Under the pieces are notes generated by a model. It made no database searches and was not told where the DNA came from. It was given only the letters and a program-made list of their open reading frames with translations. 64,000 nt of DNA from Sinomonas atrocyanea (lineage in GTDB: Bacteria > Actinomycetota > Actinomycetes > Actinomycetales > Micrococcaceae): the NCBI RefSeq assembly GCF_001577305.1, contig NZ_CP014518.1, forward strand, positions 2,294,001 to 2,358,000. The letters run 5' to 3'. The position numbers were made by a program, and so were the translations under genes. Shown in pieces: positions 37,915 to 46,232 of this stretch; within the stretch, counting starts at the first letter, position 1; every line of letters starts with the position of its first letter.

Positions 37915-37926
37915 AGGCGGCCCCCG

Positions 37927-40605
37927 CTAGCGCTGGGCGACCGCGGTCGCGACCGCGCCCAGCGCCTCGACGATCTTCGACGGGTCGGTCCCGCCGCCCT
38001 GGGCCACGTCGTCCTTCCCGCCGCCGCCTCCTCCGAGGATCCCGGCGGCGGTGCGCACGAGGGCACCTGCCTTGACGCCGGCAGCACGTGCCTCCTCGTT
38101 GGTGGCGACGAGGACCGCGGGGCGGCCCTTCGCGACGCCGGCCACCGCGACGGCGGCCGGCCCGGAGCCGAGGCGGGCGCGGAGGTCGAGCGCGAGCGCC
38201 CGCAGCTCGTCCGCGGAGCCGAGCTCGCCGGCGTCGTGCGTGATGAGGCGGACCCCGGCGACGTCCTTCGCGCTGCCCACGAGGGCGGCCGCGGAGGCGG
38301 CGAGCTTCTCCTTGCGGAGCCGCTCGAGCTCCTTCTCGGCCGTCTTGAGCTTCTCGAGCGTCGCGGAGATGCGGTCGGTGAGCTGCGCCGAGGGCACCTT
38401 GAACATCTCGCTGAGCTCGGACACGAGCGCCCGCTCCGCCGCCTGGTGGCGGAACGCGTCGAGGCCCACGTAGGCCTCCACGCGGCGGTTGCCCGAGCCG
38501 ACCGACTGCTCGCCGAGCAGCGTCAGGCTGCCGATGAGCGCGGTGGTGCCGACGTGGGTGCCGCCGCACAGCTCCATCGACCACGGACCGTTGATCTCGA
38601 CCACGCGCACGCGGGAGCCGTAGTTCTCGCCGAACAGGGCCATGGCCCCCGCCGCCCTCGCCTCGGCGAGCGGCATCTCGGCGGTGTTGACGGAGAAGTT
38701 GTCGCGGATCGCGAGGTTGGCCACCTCTTCGATCTCGCTCCTGGCCGCGCCGGAGAGCTGCTCGCCCCAGGCGAAGTCGAAGCGGAGGTAGCCGGCCTTG
38801 TTGAACGAGCCGCGCTGGACCGCCTCCGGGCCGAGGATCTGGCGCAGGGCGGCGTGCACGAGGTGCGTTGCGGTGTGCGCCTGCTCGGCGCCGTGGCGCC
38901 GTTCGCGGTCGACGGCGGTGCGCACCAGGGCGTCGGCGCTCAGCTCGCCCTCCCGCACGATCGCCTTGTGGACCGACAGGCCCTTGATCGGGCGCTGGAC
39001 GTCGAGCACCTCGACGAGGACGCCGTCGGCGCTGATGAGGCCACGGTCGGCCGCCTGGCCGCCCGCCTCGGCGTAGAACGGGGTCTCCTCGAGGACGATC
39101 TCCACTTCCTCGCCCGCCGACGCGCGGTCCACGCGGGAGCCGCCGGCGACGAGGCCGCGGATCCGGGACTCGCCGCCGAGTTCCGTGTAGCCGGTGAAGA
39201 CGGTGTCCCCGGCGGCGTGCAGCTCCTGGAACAGCGTCAGGTCGGCGTGGCCGGACTTCTTCTCCTTGGCGTCCTTGCGGGCGCGCTGGCGCTGGTCTTC
39301 CATGAGCGCCCGGAAGGCGGTCTCGTCGACGGAGACCCCGGCCTCCTCGGCCATCTCGAGGGTCAGGTCGATGGGGAAGCCGTAGGTGTCATGGAGCGTG
39401 AAGGCCTCCTCGCCGGAGAGGGGCGAGCCAGCCGACTTCGAGGCCTTCACGGCCTCGTCGAGGCGCGCGGTGCCGGCGGCAATCGTGCGCAGGAACGCCT
39501 TCTCCTCGCCGTACGCGATCCGGCTGATGCGGTCGAAGTCCTTCTCGACCTGCGGGTAGACGCCCTTCATGGCATCGCGGGAGGCCGGCAGGAGCGCAGG
39601 GAGCACGGGCCTGTCGACGCCGAGGAGGCGCATCGCGCGGACAGCGCGCCGGATGAGGCGGCGCAGCACGTAGCCACGGCCCTCGTTCGAGGGCGTCACC
39701 CCGTCGGCGATGAGCATGAGCGCGCTGCGGACGTGGTCGGCGACGACGCGCATGCGGACGTCGTCGGCGTGGTGCGGATCGTCGGCGGCCTCGGCGGAGG
39801 TGTACTCCTTGCCCGAGAGCTCGGCCGCCTTGTCGATCACGGGGCGGACCTGGTCGGTCTCGTACATGTTCTCGACGCCCTGGAGGATCATCGCGAGGCG
39901 TTCCATGCCCAGGCCGGTGTCGATGTTCTTCTTGGGCAGCTCTCCGACGATGTCGAAGTCGACCTTCGAGCGCACGTTCTCGATCTGGTACTGCATGAAC
40001 ACGAGGTTCCAGATCTCGATGTACCGGTTGTCGTCCGCGGCGGGGCCGCCCTCGATGCCGTAGGCGGGGCCACGGTCGTAGTAGATCTCGGAGCAGGGCC
40101 CGGCGGGGCCGGGCTGGCCGGTGGACCAGTAGTTGTCGCTCTTGCCCATGCGCTGGATGCGCTCGGCGGGAATCGAGGTGTGCGCCAGCCAGAGGTTGGC
40201 CGCCTCGTCGTCGTCCTCGTAGACGGTGACCCACAGCTTCTCGGCGGGCAGGCCGTAGCCGCCGTCGTCGACGCCCTTCGTCAGGAGGTCGAACGCGAAG
40301 CGGATCGCGTCCTCCTTGAAGTAGTCACCGAAGGAGAAGTTGCCGCACATCTGGAAGAACGTGCCGTGGCGGGCGGTCTTGCCGACCTCCTCGATGTCCC
40401 CGGTGCGGATGCACTTCTGGACGCTGGTCGCGCGCGGGAAGGGCGGCTCCTCGCGGGCGGTGAGGTACGGGATGAAGGGGACCATGCCCGCCACCGTGAA
40501 CAGCAGGGAGGGGTCGCTCGAGACGAGCGATGCCGAGGGCACCGCCGTGTGTCCCTTGCTGACGAAGTAGTCGATCCAGCGTCGGGTGATCTCGTGCGAC
40601 TTCAT
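37927..40605 (-). CDS. alaS: Alanine--tRNA ligase
   Basis: The product is a class II synthetase of 892 aa from ATG 40605 ('MKSHEITRRWIDYFVSKGHT', the usual family start); an in-frame TTG at 40620 is less likely. 'PSLLFTVAGMVPFIPYL', 'RTGDIEEVGKTARHGTFFQMCGNFSFGDYF' and 'GPCSEIYYD' mark the catalytic core. The editing domain has 'HTATHLVHAALR' and 'CGGTHV' zinc ligands. The C-terminal region has a coiled coil and a Gly-rich 'GGGGGKDDVAQGGG' segment. It charges tRNA-Ala and clears Ser/Gly misacylation. Confidence 0.97.
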   Translation of the reverse strand: MKSHEITRRWIDYFVSKGHTAVPSASLVSSDPSLLFTVAGMVPFIPYLTAREEPPFPRATSVQKCIRTGDIEEVGKTARHGTFFQMCGNFSFGDYFKEDAIRFAFDLLTKGVDDGGYGLPAEKLWVTVYEDDDEAANLWLAHTSIPAERIQRMGKSDNYWSTGQPGPAGPCSEIYYDRGPAYGIEGGPAADDNRYIEIWNLVFMQYQIENVRSKVDFDIVGELPKKNIDTGLGMERLAMILQGVENMYETDQVRPVIDKAAELSGKEYTSAEAADDPHHADDVRMRVVADHVRSALMLIADGVTPSNEGRGYVLRRLIRRAVRAMRLLGVDRPVLPALLPASRDAMKGVYPQVEKDFDRISRIAYGEEKAFLRTIAAGTARLDEAVKASKSAGSPLSGEEAFTLHDTYGFPIDLTLEMAEEAGVSVDETAFRALMEDQRQRARKDAKEKKSGHADLTLFQELHAAGDTVFTGYTELGGESRIRGLVAGGSRVDRASAGEEVEIVLEETPFYAEAGGQAADRGLISADGVLVEVLDVQRPIKGLSVHKAIVREGELSADALVRTAVDRERRHGAEQAHTATHLVHAALRQILGPEAVQRGSFNKAGYLRFDFAWGEQLSGAARSEIEEVANLAIRDNFSVNTAEMPLAEARAAGAMALFGENYGSRVRVVEINGPWSMELCGGTHVGTTALIGSLTLLGEQSVGSGNRRVEAYVGLDAFRHQAAERALVSELSEMFKVPSAQLTDRISATLEKLKTAEKELERLRKEKLAASAAALVGSAKDVAGVRLITHDAGELGSADELRALALDLRARLGSGPAAVAVAGVAKGRPAVLVATNEEARAAGVKAGALVRTAAGILGGGGGGKDDVAQGGGTDPSKIVEALGAVATAVAQR

Positions 40606-40703
40606 GGGCGTGTTCTTCAACCTTCTCTACGAGTGGACGCGGCGCGCCGCGGCGCCGGACGGCCAGCAGATCCGGGCACTGGTGGGCCCGGATGCCTTCA
40701 TCA

Positions 40704-40709
40704 ATTCTA
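40704..40709 (-). promoter_or_regulatory. -10 box for alaS
   Basis: TAGAAT on the minus strand in the 114-base gap before alaS, giving a leader of about 90 bases. The leader holds an 8-bp hairpin (ATCCGGGC and its mirror, 40674-40697). Confidence 0.45.
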
Positions 40710-40719
40710 GGCGCGGCAG

Positions 40720-40932
40720 CTAGTCCTGCAGGCCGAGGCCCTGGCGCAGCTCGCCTTCGCGCTCGGCCATCCCTGCGCGCACCTGGTCCGCGAAGTGGGC
40801 CACGCTGTCCGCGAGCGAGGCGACGGCCCGGTTGATGCCCCCGGGTGAGGCGAGCGAACGGGCCGCGGCGATCTTCTGGTAGGCGACGGCGCCGAGCGCC
40901 ACGCCCACCGACAGCCACACGATGCGCTTCAC
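40720..40932 (-). CDS. Small membrane protein upstream of alaS (DUF6167-like)
   Basis: The product is 70 aa from GTG 40932, preceded by AAGGGAAA. An N-terminal hydrophobic segment ('IVWLSVGVALGAVAYQ') is followed by a helical part ending 'VRAGMAEREGELRQGLGL'. This pattern recalls the DUF6167 proteins found next to alaS in Streptomyces and relatives; that assignment is from memory of the family and is not certain. It follows the DUF948 gene, and the two probably act together at the membrane. No known function. Confidence 0.7.
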   Translation of the reverse strand: MKRIVWLSVGVALGAVAYQKIAAARSLASPGGINRAVASLADSVAHFADQVRAGMAEREGELRQGLGLQD

Positions 40933-40970
40933 GACGGTTTCCCTTCCTTGGTTGCTGCCGGACGTGCCGG

Positions 40971-41351
40971 TCAGCGGCTGCGGCGGCCGGAGGCGCGGGG
41001 CGTCCTCTGCCGCTGGGCGAAGGCCGAGCGGACGCCGTAGGAGAAGGCGGCCACCTTCACGAGCGGCGAGCCGACCGTGGCCGCGACGAGCGAGGAGAGC
41101 GCCGAGACGTTCGCGGTGGTGTCGGAGACGTTGGAGGCGATCCCGTCGACCTTCTTGAGCTGCTCGTGCGTGGTGGAGACGGTCATCGTGACCTCGTCCA
41201 TCAGGGGGGTGGCGCCGTCGGCGAGGGTGCGGATCGAGGCGCGGAGCTCGTCGAGCACGCGCCCGAGCTTCAGGATCGGCACGGCCAGCAGGGCCACGAG
41301 CACGGCGAAGACGCCTGCTGCGATGAGTCCTGCGATGTCCCCTCCGGACAC
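40971..41351 (-). CDS. DUF948 domain-containing membrane protein
   Basis: The product is 126 aa. An N-terminal membrane segment at about 5-28 ('IAGLIAAGVFAVLVALLAVPIL') is followed by a coiled-coil-like stretch ('LDELRASIRTLADGATPLMDEV', 'STTHEQLKKVDGIASNVSDTT'), typical of DUF948 (YtxG-like) proteins. The C-terminus is basic (RTPRASGRRSR). The family is linked with general stress in Firmicutes; in actinobacteria it sits between rpsD and alaS, as here, with no known role. Confidence 0.88.
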   Translation of the reverse strand: MSGGDIAGLIAAGVFAVLVALLAVPILKLGRVLDELRASIRTLADGATPLMDEVTMTVSTTHEQLKKVDGIASNVSDTTANVSALSSLVAATVGSPLVKVAAFSYGVRSAFAQRQRTPRASGRRSR

Positions 41352-41407
41352 GGTTCCTCCTCCCGGCGCGCGGCTGGCCCGCGCACCCTCTGGCTACCTT
41401 ACACACG

Positions 41408-41441
41408 CGAGGAGCCCGCGGCGCGCGCCGCGGGCTCCTCG
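41408..41441 (-). terminator. Terminator-like hairpin after rpsD
   Basis: A perfect 34-bp palindrome with 17-bp arms (CGAGGAGCCCGCGGCGC and its mirror) and no loop bases beyond the pairing, 32 bases downstream of the rpsD stop. No U-tract follows; U-poor terminators are common in actinobacteria. It separates rpsD from the DUF948 gene, whose own -10-like TAAGGT lies just downstream. Confidence 0.72.
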
Positions 41442-41472
41442 TCACTGCCCGTCCGCCCGGGGGCGGAACGGA

Positions 41473-42096
41473 TCAGCGGGCGTAGTACTCGACGACGAGC
41501 TGCTCTTCGCAGGTCACCGGGATCTCGGTCCGCTTGGGGCGGCGCACCAGGCGGGCCTGGAGGGCCTCGAGCTTGACGTCGAGGTAGCCGGGGACGGCGG
41601 GCAGGACGTCGCGGTGGGCGCCGGCAGCGGCGACCTGGAACGGCGTCATCGTCTCGGAGCGCTGGTGGACGCCGATGAGCTGGCCCTCGGCGACGCGGAA
41701 GGACGGGCGGTCCACGCGAGCACCGTCGACGGTGATGTGGCGGTGCACGACCAGCTGGCGGGCCTGGGCGATCGTGCGGGCGAACCCGGCGCGGAGCACG
41801 AGGGCGTCGAGGCGCATCTCGAGGAGCTCGATGAGGTTCTCACCGGTGAGGCCCTTGGTGCGCTTGGCCTCCTCGAAGGCGCGCGTCATCTGCGCCTCGC
41901 GGATGCCGTACTGGGCGCGGAGGCGCTGCTTCTCGCGGAGGCGGACCGCGTAGTCCGAGTCCTGCTTCTTGCGGGCGCGGCCGTGCTCACCGGGGCCGTA
42001 CGGGCGGCGCTCCATGTACTTGGCGGCCTTGGGGGTGAGGGCGAGGCCGAGAGAGCGCGAGAGGCGCGTCTGACGGCGGGCACGAGTGCTCGACAC
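41473..42096 (-). CDS. rpsD: 30S ribosomal protein S4
   Basis: The product is 207 aa from GTG 42096 (AAAGGA upstream). It is a primary 16S rRNA binder. 'RLSRSLGLALTPKAAKYMERRPYGPGEHG' is the N-terminal domain and 'RLDALVLRAGFARTIAQARQLVVHRHITVDG' the S4 RNA-binding domain. The N-terminal zinc Cys cluster of the other S4 type is absent. As in other actinobacteria, rpsD stands alone instead of lying in the rpsM-rpsK-rpoA operon. Confidence 0.97.
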   Translation of the reverse strand: MSSTRARRQTRLSRSLGLALTPKAAKYMERRPYGPGEHGRARKKQDSDYAVRLREKQRLRAQYGIREAQMTRAFEEAKRTKGLTGENLIELLEMRLDALVLRAGFARTIAQARQLVVHRHITVDGARVDRPSFRVAEGQLIGVHQRSETMTPFQVAAAGAHRDVLPAVPGYLDVKLEALQARLVRRPKRTEIPVTCEEQLVVEYYAR

Positions 42097-42240
42097 GTGT
42101 GTCCTTTCATTGTGCCGCGGCGTGTGGATTCCTGGCCTCCCGAGGTGGAGAGCATTGGCCCGCGACTGCCTTCTGCTACCGACGGGCGCACCCCACGCAG
42201 GGGGCAGCGGCCCGGACGTGCCAGACGGTCATCCAGCCTA
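42097..42240 (-). promoter_or_regulatory. rpsD promoter and long leader
   Basis: TAGGCT (42240-42235) is a good -10 box. It leaves an untranslated leader of about 130 bases, unusually long for this window. S4 represses its own mRNA in other bacteria, so the leader may hold an S4 site, but I see no specific pseudoknot by eye. Confidence 0.4.
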
Positions 42241-42256
42241 GCACGGATGCGGGGCG

Positions 42257-43693
42257 TCAGCTGCCGCGGACGATTCCGCGCAGGCGCTCGACGCGGGCCT
42301 GCAGCTCGCGCTCGGCGCCGTTGGCCGTGGGCACGTAGTAGTCCTTGCCCACCAGGTCGTCCGGCGGGTACTGCTGGCGGGCCACCGAGTGCGGCGCATC
42401 GTGCGCGTACCGGTAGCCCTTGCCGTGGCCGAGCCGCTCGGCGCCGGCGTAGTGGGCGTCGCGCAGATGCGGCGGGATGCCGGTCCCGAGGCCGGCCCGC
42501 ACGTCTGCGATGGCGGCGTTGATCCCCATGTAGGCGGCATTGGACTTCGGGGCCGTGGCGAGGTGCACCACGGCCTCCGCGAGCACGATCCGCCCCTCCG
42601 GCATGCCGATGAGCTGGACCGCCTGGGCCGCGGCGACCGCCGTCTGGAGCGCGGTGGGGTCCGCCATCCCGATGTCCTCGGCGGCGGAGATGACGATCCG
42701 GCGCGCGATGAAGCGCGGGTCCTCCCCCGCCTCCACCATCCGTGCCAGGTAGTGCAGCGCCGCATCCACGTCGGATCCGCGGATCGACTTGATGAACGCG
42801 CTCACCACGTCGTAGTGCATGTCTCCGGCGCGGTCGTACCGGACGGCGTGGGCATCGACCGCCTTCTCCGTGTGGGCCACCTCGACGGTGACCGGTTCGG
42901 CGGGGTCCTGCCCGTCGTCACGCGCCTGCCCGAGCGCGACGGCGGCCGCCGCCTCGAGCGCGGTCAGGGCGCGGCGGGCGTCGCCGCCGGCCAGGCGCAC
43001 GAGGTGGTCCGCGGCGTCGTCCGCGAGCCGCACCGCGCCGCCGAGGCCGCGCGGGTCCGCCGCCGCCCGCTCCACGAGGCCGCGGATGTCCTGGTCCGTG
43101 AGGGGCCTGAGCGTGAGCAGGAGGGAGCGGGAGAGCAGCGGCGAGACCACCGAGAACGACGGATTCTCCGTGGTCGCCGCGACGAGGACGACCCAGCGGT
43201 TCTCGACGCCGGGGAGGAGCGCGTCCTGCTGCGCCTTCGTGAACCGGTGGATCTCGTCCAGGAACAGCACGGTCGTGGTGCGGTGCAGGTCGCGGGCGGT
43301 CAGCGCCTCGTCCATGACGCGGCGGACGTCCTTGACGCCGGCCGTGATCGCGGACAGCTCGACGAACTTGCGGCCCGGACCGCGGGCGATCACGTGGGCC
43401 AGCGTCGTCTTGCCGGTCCCGGGAGGGCCCCAGAGGATCACCGAGCTCGGTCCGGTCACGGAGCCGCCGGCGGCGGCGCCCTCGGCGAGCTGGCGCAGCG
43501 GGGACGCCTCCCCCAGCAGATGCTGCTGCCCGACGACCTCGTCGAGGGTGCGCGGACGCATGCGGACGGCGAGCGGGCTGCGCTGGGCGTCCCGGGCCGC
43601 CTTCGCGGCGCGCGCGTCAGAGGCGGCCGACGGCGCGCCCTCCTCGCCGCCGTCCGCGTAGCCGCCGTCGCTGGAACCGAACAGATCTTCCAT
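42257..43693 (-). CDS. rarA: Replication-associated recombination protein A (AAA+ ATPase)
   Basis: The product is 478 aa from ATG 43693. It has Walker A 'GPPGTGKT' (89-96), Walker B 'VLFLDEIHRF', sensor 'TTENPSFSVVSPLLSRS' and the C-terminal tetramerisation region ('YDVVSAFIKSIRGSDVDAALHYLARM', 'GHGKGYRYAHD'). RarA/MgsA acts at stalled replication forks, linked to SSB and the clamp loader fold. An upstream TAGCGT box 7 bases before the ATG suggests a leaderless transcript. The gene is divergent from the lipoprotein gene. Confidence 0.95.
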   Translation of the reverse strand: MEDLFGSSDGGYADGGEEGAPSAASDARAAKAARDAQRSPLAVRMRPRTLDEVVGQQHLLGEASPLRQLAEGAAAGGSVTGPSSVILWGPPGTGKTTLAHVIARGPGRKFVELSAITAGVKDVRRVMDEALTARDLHRTTTVLFLDEIHRFTKAQQDALLPGVENRWVVLVAATTENPSFSVVSPLLSRSLLLTLRPLTDQDIRGLVERAAADPRGLGGAVRLADDAADHLVRLAGGDARRALTALEAAAAVALGQARDDGQDPAEPVTVEVAHTEKAVDAHAVRYDRAGDMHYDVVSAFIKSIRGSDVDAALHYLARMVEAGEDPRFIARRIVISAAEDIGMADPTALQTAVAAAQAVQLIGMPEGRIVLAEAVVHLATAPKSNAAYMGINAAIADVRAGLGTGIPPHLRDAHYAGAERLGHGKGYRYAHDAPHSVARQQYPPDDLVGKDYYVPTANGAERELQARVERLRGIVRGS

Positions 43694-43700
43694 CGCCACT

Positions 43701-43706
43701 ACGCTA
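43701..43706 (-). promoter_or_regulatory. -10 box for rarA
   Basis: TAGCGT on the minus strand, 7 bases before ATG 43693; fits a leaderless start. No Shine-Dalgarno sequence is present. Confidence 0.4.
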
Positions 43707-43840
43707 CCCCGCGCCGCCGACACCGCGGGACCGGTTATCCACAGGGCCGGCGATCGACGGGCGCGGAGCAGTCCCCCGCTGCTACGTTCGCAGCGGGCGG
43801 CCGGAATGGGCCGCCTTCCGCACACCCATCCGGGGGGATC

Positions 43841-46159
43841 ATGATTCGCTCGCGCCCTACGCCCGCCATGCTCAGCCGCTTCAGGAGATCGGTCGCCTCG
43901 GCGGCCTTGCTCGGACTCGCTCTGGGCGCGGCGGGATGCAGCCCTGAGCGGGCCCCTTCTGTCCCCGTCGACAGTGCCGCCGTCACCACCGACCTCTCCC
44001 GCGTTCCGCGGCACTTCACGGGGGCACGGTCTCCGGCAGCCCGTGGGGCCATGGTCGGCGTCGTGGTCTCGTCCGGCGTCGGTGTCGGCGGCCCAGGGCG
44101 GATCTCGCTCTCCGATGACGGCGGTGCCACGTGGAAGGATGCCACCATCGACGGCCAGCCGGCCACCGAGGCCTCGCTCGAGCGCCTGGTCGCCGGGCCG
44201 GCAGGCTGGCTCGCCCTGGGCCGAACGGCTACGGCGCAGAGGGACCGCCTCGCGGTCTTCACGAGCGCCGACGGCCGCGCATACGCCCAGTCCGGCGAAG
44301 GGATCGCGATTCCCGAGGGGGGGACGGTGCTCGCCGCGGGCACCACGTCCGGATGGACCGTCATGTTCCGCAAGGACGAAGCGCCATGGCAGGTCGCCAC
44401 CAGCGCCGACGGGATCGTCTGGGACGTCGGCACGGCATCCTCGCGGGGACTCGCCTTCCCAGGCGAGCTGTTTCTGAACGACCTCGCCTCGTCCGGTCGC
44501 GAGCTCATGGTCGTGGGCCAGAACGAAATCCCATCGTCCTCCGGGGGCACGGCCATCTCGTCGGTGATCGCACGTTCCACCGACGCCGGCCTGACGTGGA
44601 AAACCGAGCGGCCCGCCAGGACGGAGTACGGGTCCGGATACAACGATGGCTTGCGCGCGGCGACATGGTCTCCGCAGGGATTCGCCGCCGTCGGCTGGGC
44701 CTGGGTTGATCCGGGAACCACGGCGCCGCAGGCGGCCTTCCTGCGGCCCCGAGGCTCCTCCGGGCTGGTCGCGACCCTCGAAACGGCGCTGCGCGACGGA
44801 ACCCAGCGCAATCAGGGCGCCGACACCCTCGAAGAATCGGAGGGCGCGTACCTCGCGGCCGGCAACGACGGTGAGCCGACGGCGGTGACCCAGAGTCTGC
44901 GAGTCGGCACCCCCGGCTCATGGAAGACCGTGTCCCTGCCCGGGCTGCCAGAGCACACCCACCGGTTTGCTGCAGGCAACGTCGCCGTGCCAGGCGGCTT
45001 CCTGTCCTTCCACGACGTCAGCAATTCCCTGACCGCCGACACCGAGGTCTACTACGTGGAGCCGTCGGGGAAGGCCACACTCCGCTCCTCGATCCCCGCG
45101 CCCTCGGCACCCACGACGGAACTCACATCGATCGCCCCTGTGGGCACGGGCATCGAGGCGCTCGGACACGCGGGCGCGCAAGCCGCGGTCTTCCGGCGCT
45201 CCGAGGGCGGATCCTTCGGCTCGCCGACCCTTCTGCCATCGGATCCACCCGTGCGCTTCGGGGGCCTGCGCGCCGCAGAGGGTGCCCGGCTACTGTTCGG
45301 CCAGAGGCAGCTTTCCACCAGCACCCATGGTGTTGCCTGGACGAGCACGGACGGCTCCCAGTGGAACACCGGGTCCGAGGCCGTCCTCAGCCCCGGCCCG
45401 CAGGACAAGACGGTGATCCGGGACGGGCTCGTCGCCCAGGGGACGTTCTTCGTCGCGGGCGAGGTCGACGACCGCCAGGGCACCGTCAGCGGCGCGATTG
45501 CGGTCCGGGGGCACGATGACATGCAGTGGACTCGGCCGAGCACGGGCGCCTTCGCCGGAACGAAGGGCACTTCTGTCACGGTGCGCAGGCTCGCCGAGGC
45601 CCCGGACGGGTCCATCATCGCGATCGGGACGGCGACCACGGCGGGCACCGCGCGGCTGAAGGCCTGGCGGAGCACCGGCGGATCGGCGTTCGCCGAGGTG
45701 CCCGTGCCTGCGGCCCCGGAAGGGACAGACCGGACCGTGGGAGGCCTCGTCCGCGTCGGCACGAGGCTCGCCCTATCCGTCACCGACGAACTCGCCGACC
45801 GCACGCGGCGCGTCGCGGTCTACGAGAGCAGCGACAGCGGCGCGACCTGGTCCGCCGCGCCCCACGATGCGCTCGAGGGGAACGAACCGATCGCCACGGA
45901 TCTGGCCTCGGACGGCGAGGATGCCGTCCTGGTCGCCACGGTGGGGACCAGGACGCGGTCGCATGCCGCAGCGCTGCGCCGCGGGGCCGACGGCGCGTGG
46001 CGGGCCCTCGGGCTCGACAGCCGCGCGCTCGCGTCCGGCAGCACCACCGTCCTCGACAGCGCACTGTCCGGGGGCCACCTCGTGATCTCTGCCGAGACGG
46101 GCCCGGCGGCTGAGCGCAGGGGCGCGGTCGTGGACATCCCGCTGCCGGACCGGCCCTGA
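43841..46159 (+). CDS. BNR/Asp-box repeat lipoprotein (function unknown)
   Basis: The product is 772 aa from ATG 43841, with GGGGGGAT just upstream. The N-terminus is basic, then hydrophobic, then 'LALGAAGC', a lipobox with Cys33 as the lipidated residue; the mature protein would be anchored outside the membrane. The rest is beta-strand-rich with recurring Asp-box motifs of the S-x-D-x-G-x-T-W type: 'SDDGGATWK', 'STDAGLTWK', 'STDGSQWN', 'SSDSGATW'. These occur in sialidase-like and VPS10-like beta propellers, here probably two propellers. No sialidase catalytic Arg triad could be assigned by eye. Divergent from rarA, convergent with aspS; unlike its neighbours it is accessory in character. 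Confidence 0.85.
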   Translation: MIRSRPTPAMLSRFRRSVASAALLGLALGAAGCSPERAPSVPVDSAAVTTDLSRVPRHFTGARSPAARGAMVGVVVSSGVGVGGPGRISLSDDGGATWKDATIDGQPATEASLERLVAGPAGWLALGRTATAQRDRLAVFTSADGRAYAQSGEGIAIPEGGTVLAAGTTSGWTVMFRKDEAPWQVATSADGIVWDVGTASSRGLAFPGELFLNDLASSGRELMVVGQNEIPSSSGGTAISSVIARSTDAGLTWKTERPARTEYGSGYNDGLRAATWSPQGFAAVGWAWVDPGTTAPQAAFLRPRGSSGLVATLETALRDGTQRNQGADTLEESEGAYLAAGNDGEPTAVTQSLRVGTPGSWKTVSLPGLPEHTHRFAAGNVAVPGGFLSFHDVSNSLTADTEVYYVEPSGKATLRSSIPAPSAPTTELTSIAPVGTGIEALGHAGAQAAVFRRSEGGSFGSPTLLPSDPPVRFGGLRAAEGARLLFGQRQLSTSTHGVAWTSTDGSQWNTGSEAVLSPGPQDKTVIRDGLVAQGTFFVAGEVDDRQGTVSGAIAVRGHDDMQWTRPSTGAFAGTKGTSVTVRRLAEAPDGSIIAIGTATTAGTARLKAWRSTGGSAFAEVPVPAAPEGTDRTVGGLVRVGTRLALSVTDELADRTRRVAVYESSDSGATWSAAPHDALEGNEPIATDLASDGEDAVLVATVGTRTRSHAAALRRGADGAWRALGLDSRALASGSTTVLDSALSGGHLVISAETGPAAERRGAVVDIPLPDRP

Positions 46160-46165
46160 GCAGGC

Positions 46166-46207
46166 ACGGCGAAGGCGCGGCCCCAGCGGGAGCCGCGCCT
46201 TCGCCGT
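46166..46207. terminator. Bidirectional terminator between the lipoprotein gene and aspS
   Basis: Perfect 16-bp arms (ACGGCGAAGGCGCGGC at 46166-46181, its mirror at 46192-46207) and a 10-base loop, 6 bases after the lipoprotein stop and 25 bases beyond the convergent aspS stop. It can serve both strands. Confidence 0.85.
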
Positions 46208-46232
46208 CGTGCGCGTCGAGCGAGTGCGGGGA

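Noticed and set aside
40629..40701. A 24-codon frame (MKASG...) with three Ala codons in a row upstream of alaS, resembling an alanine leader peptide
   Set aside because: The alaS -10 box places the transcript start inside or after its ATG, no terminator with U-tract follows, and Ala runs are expected by chance at this GC content.
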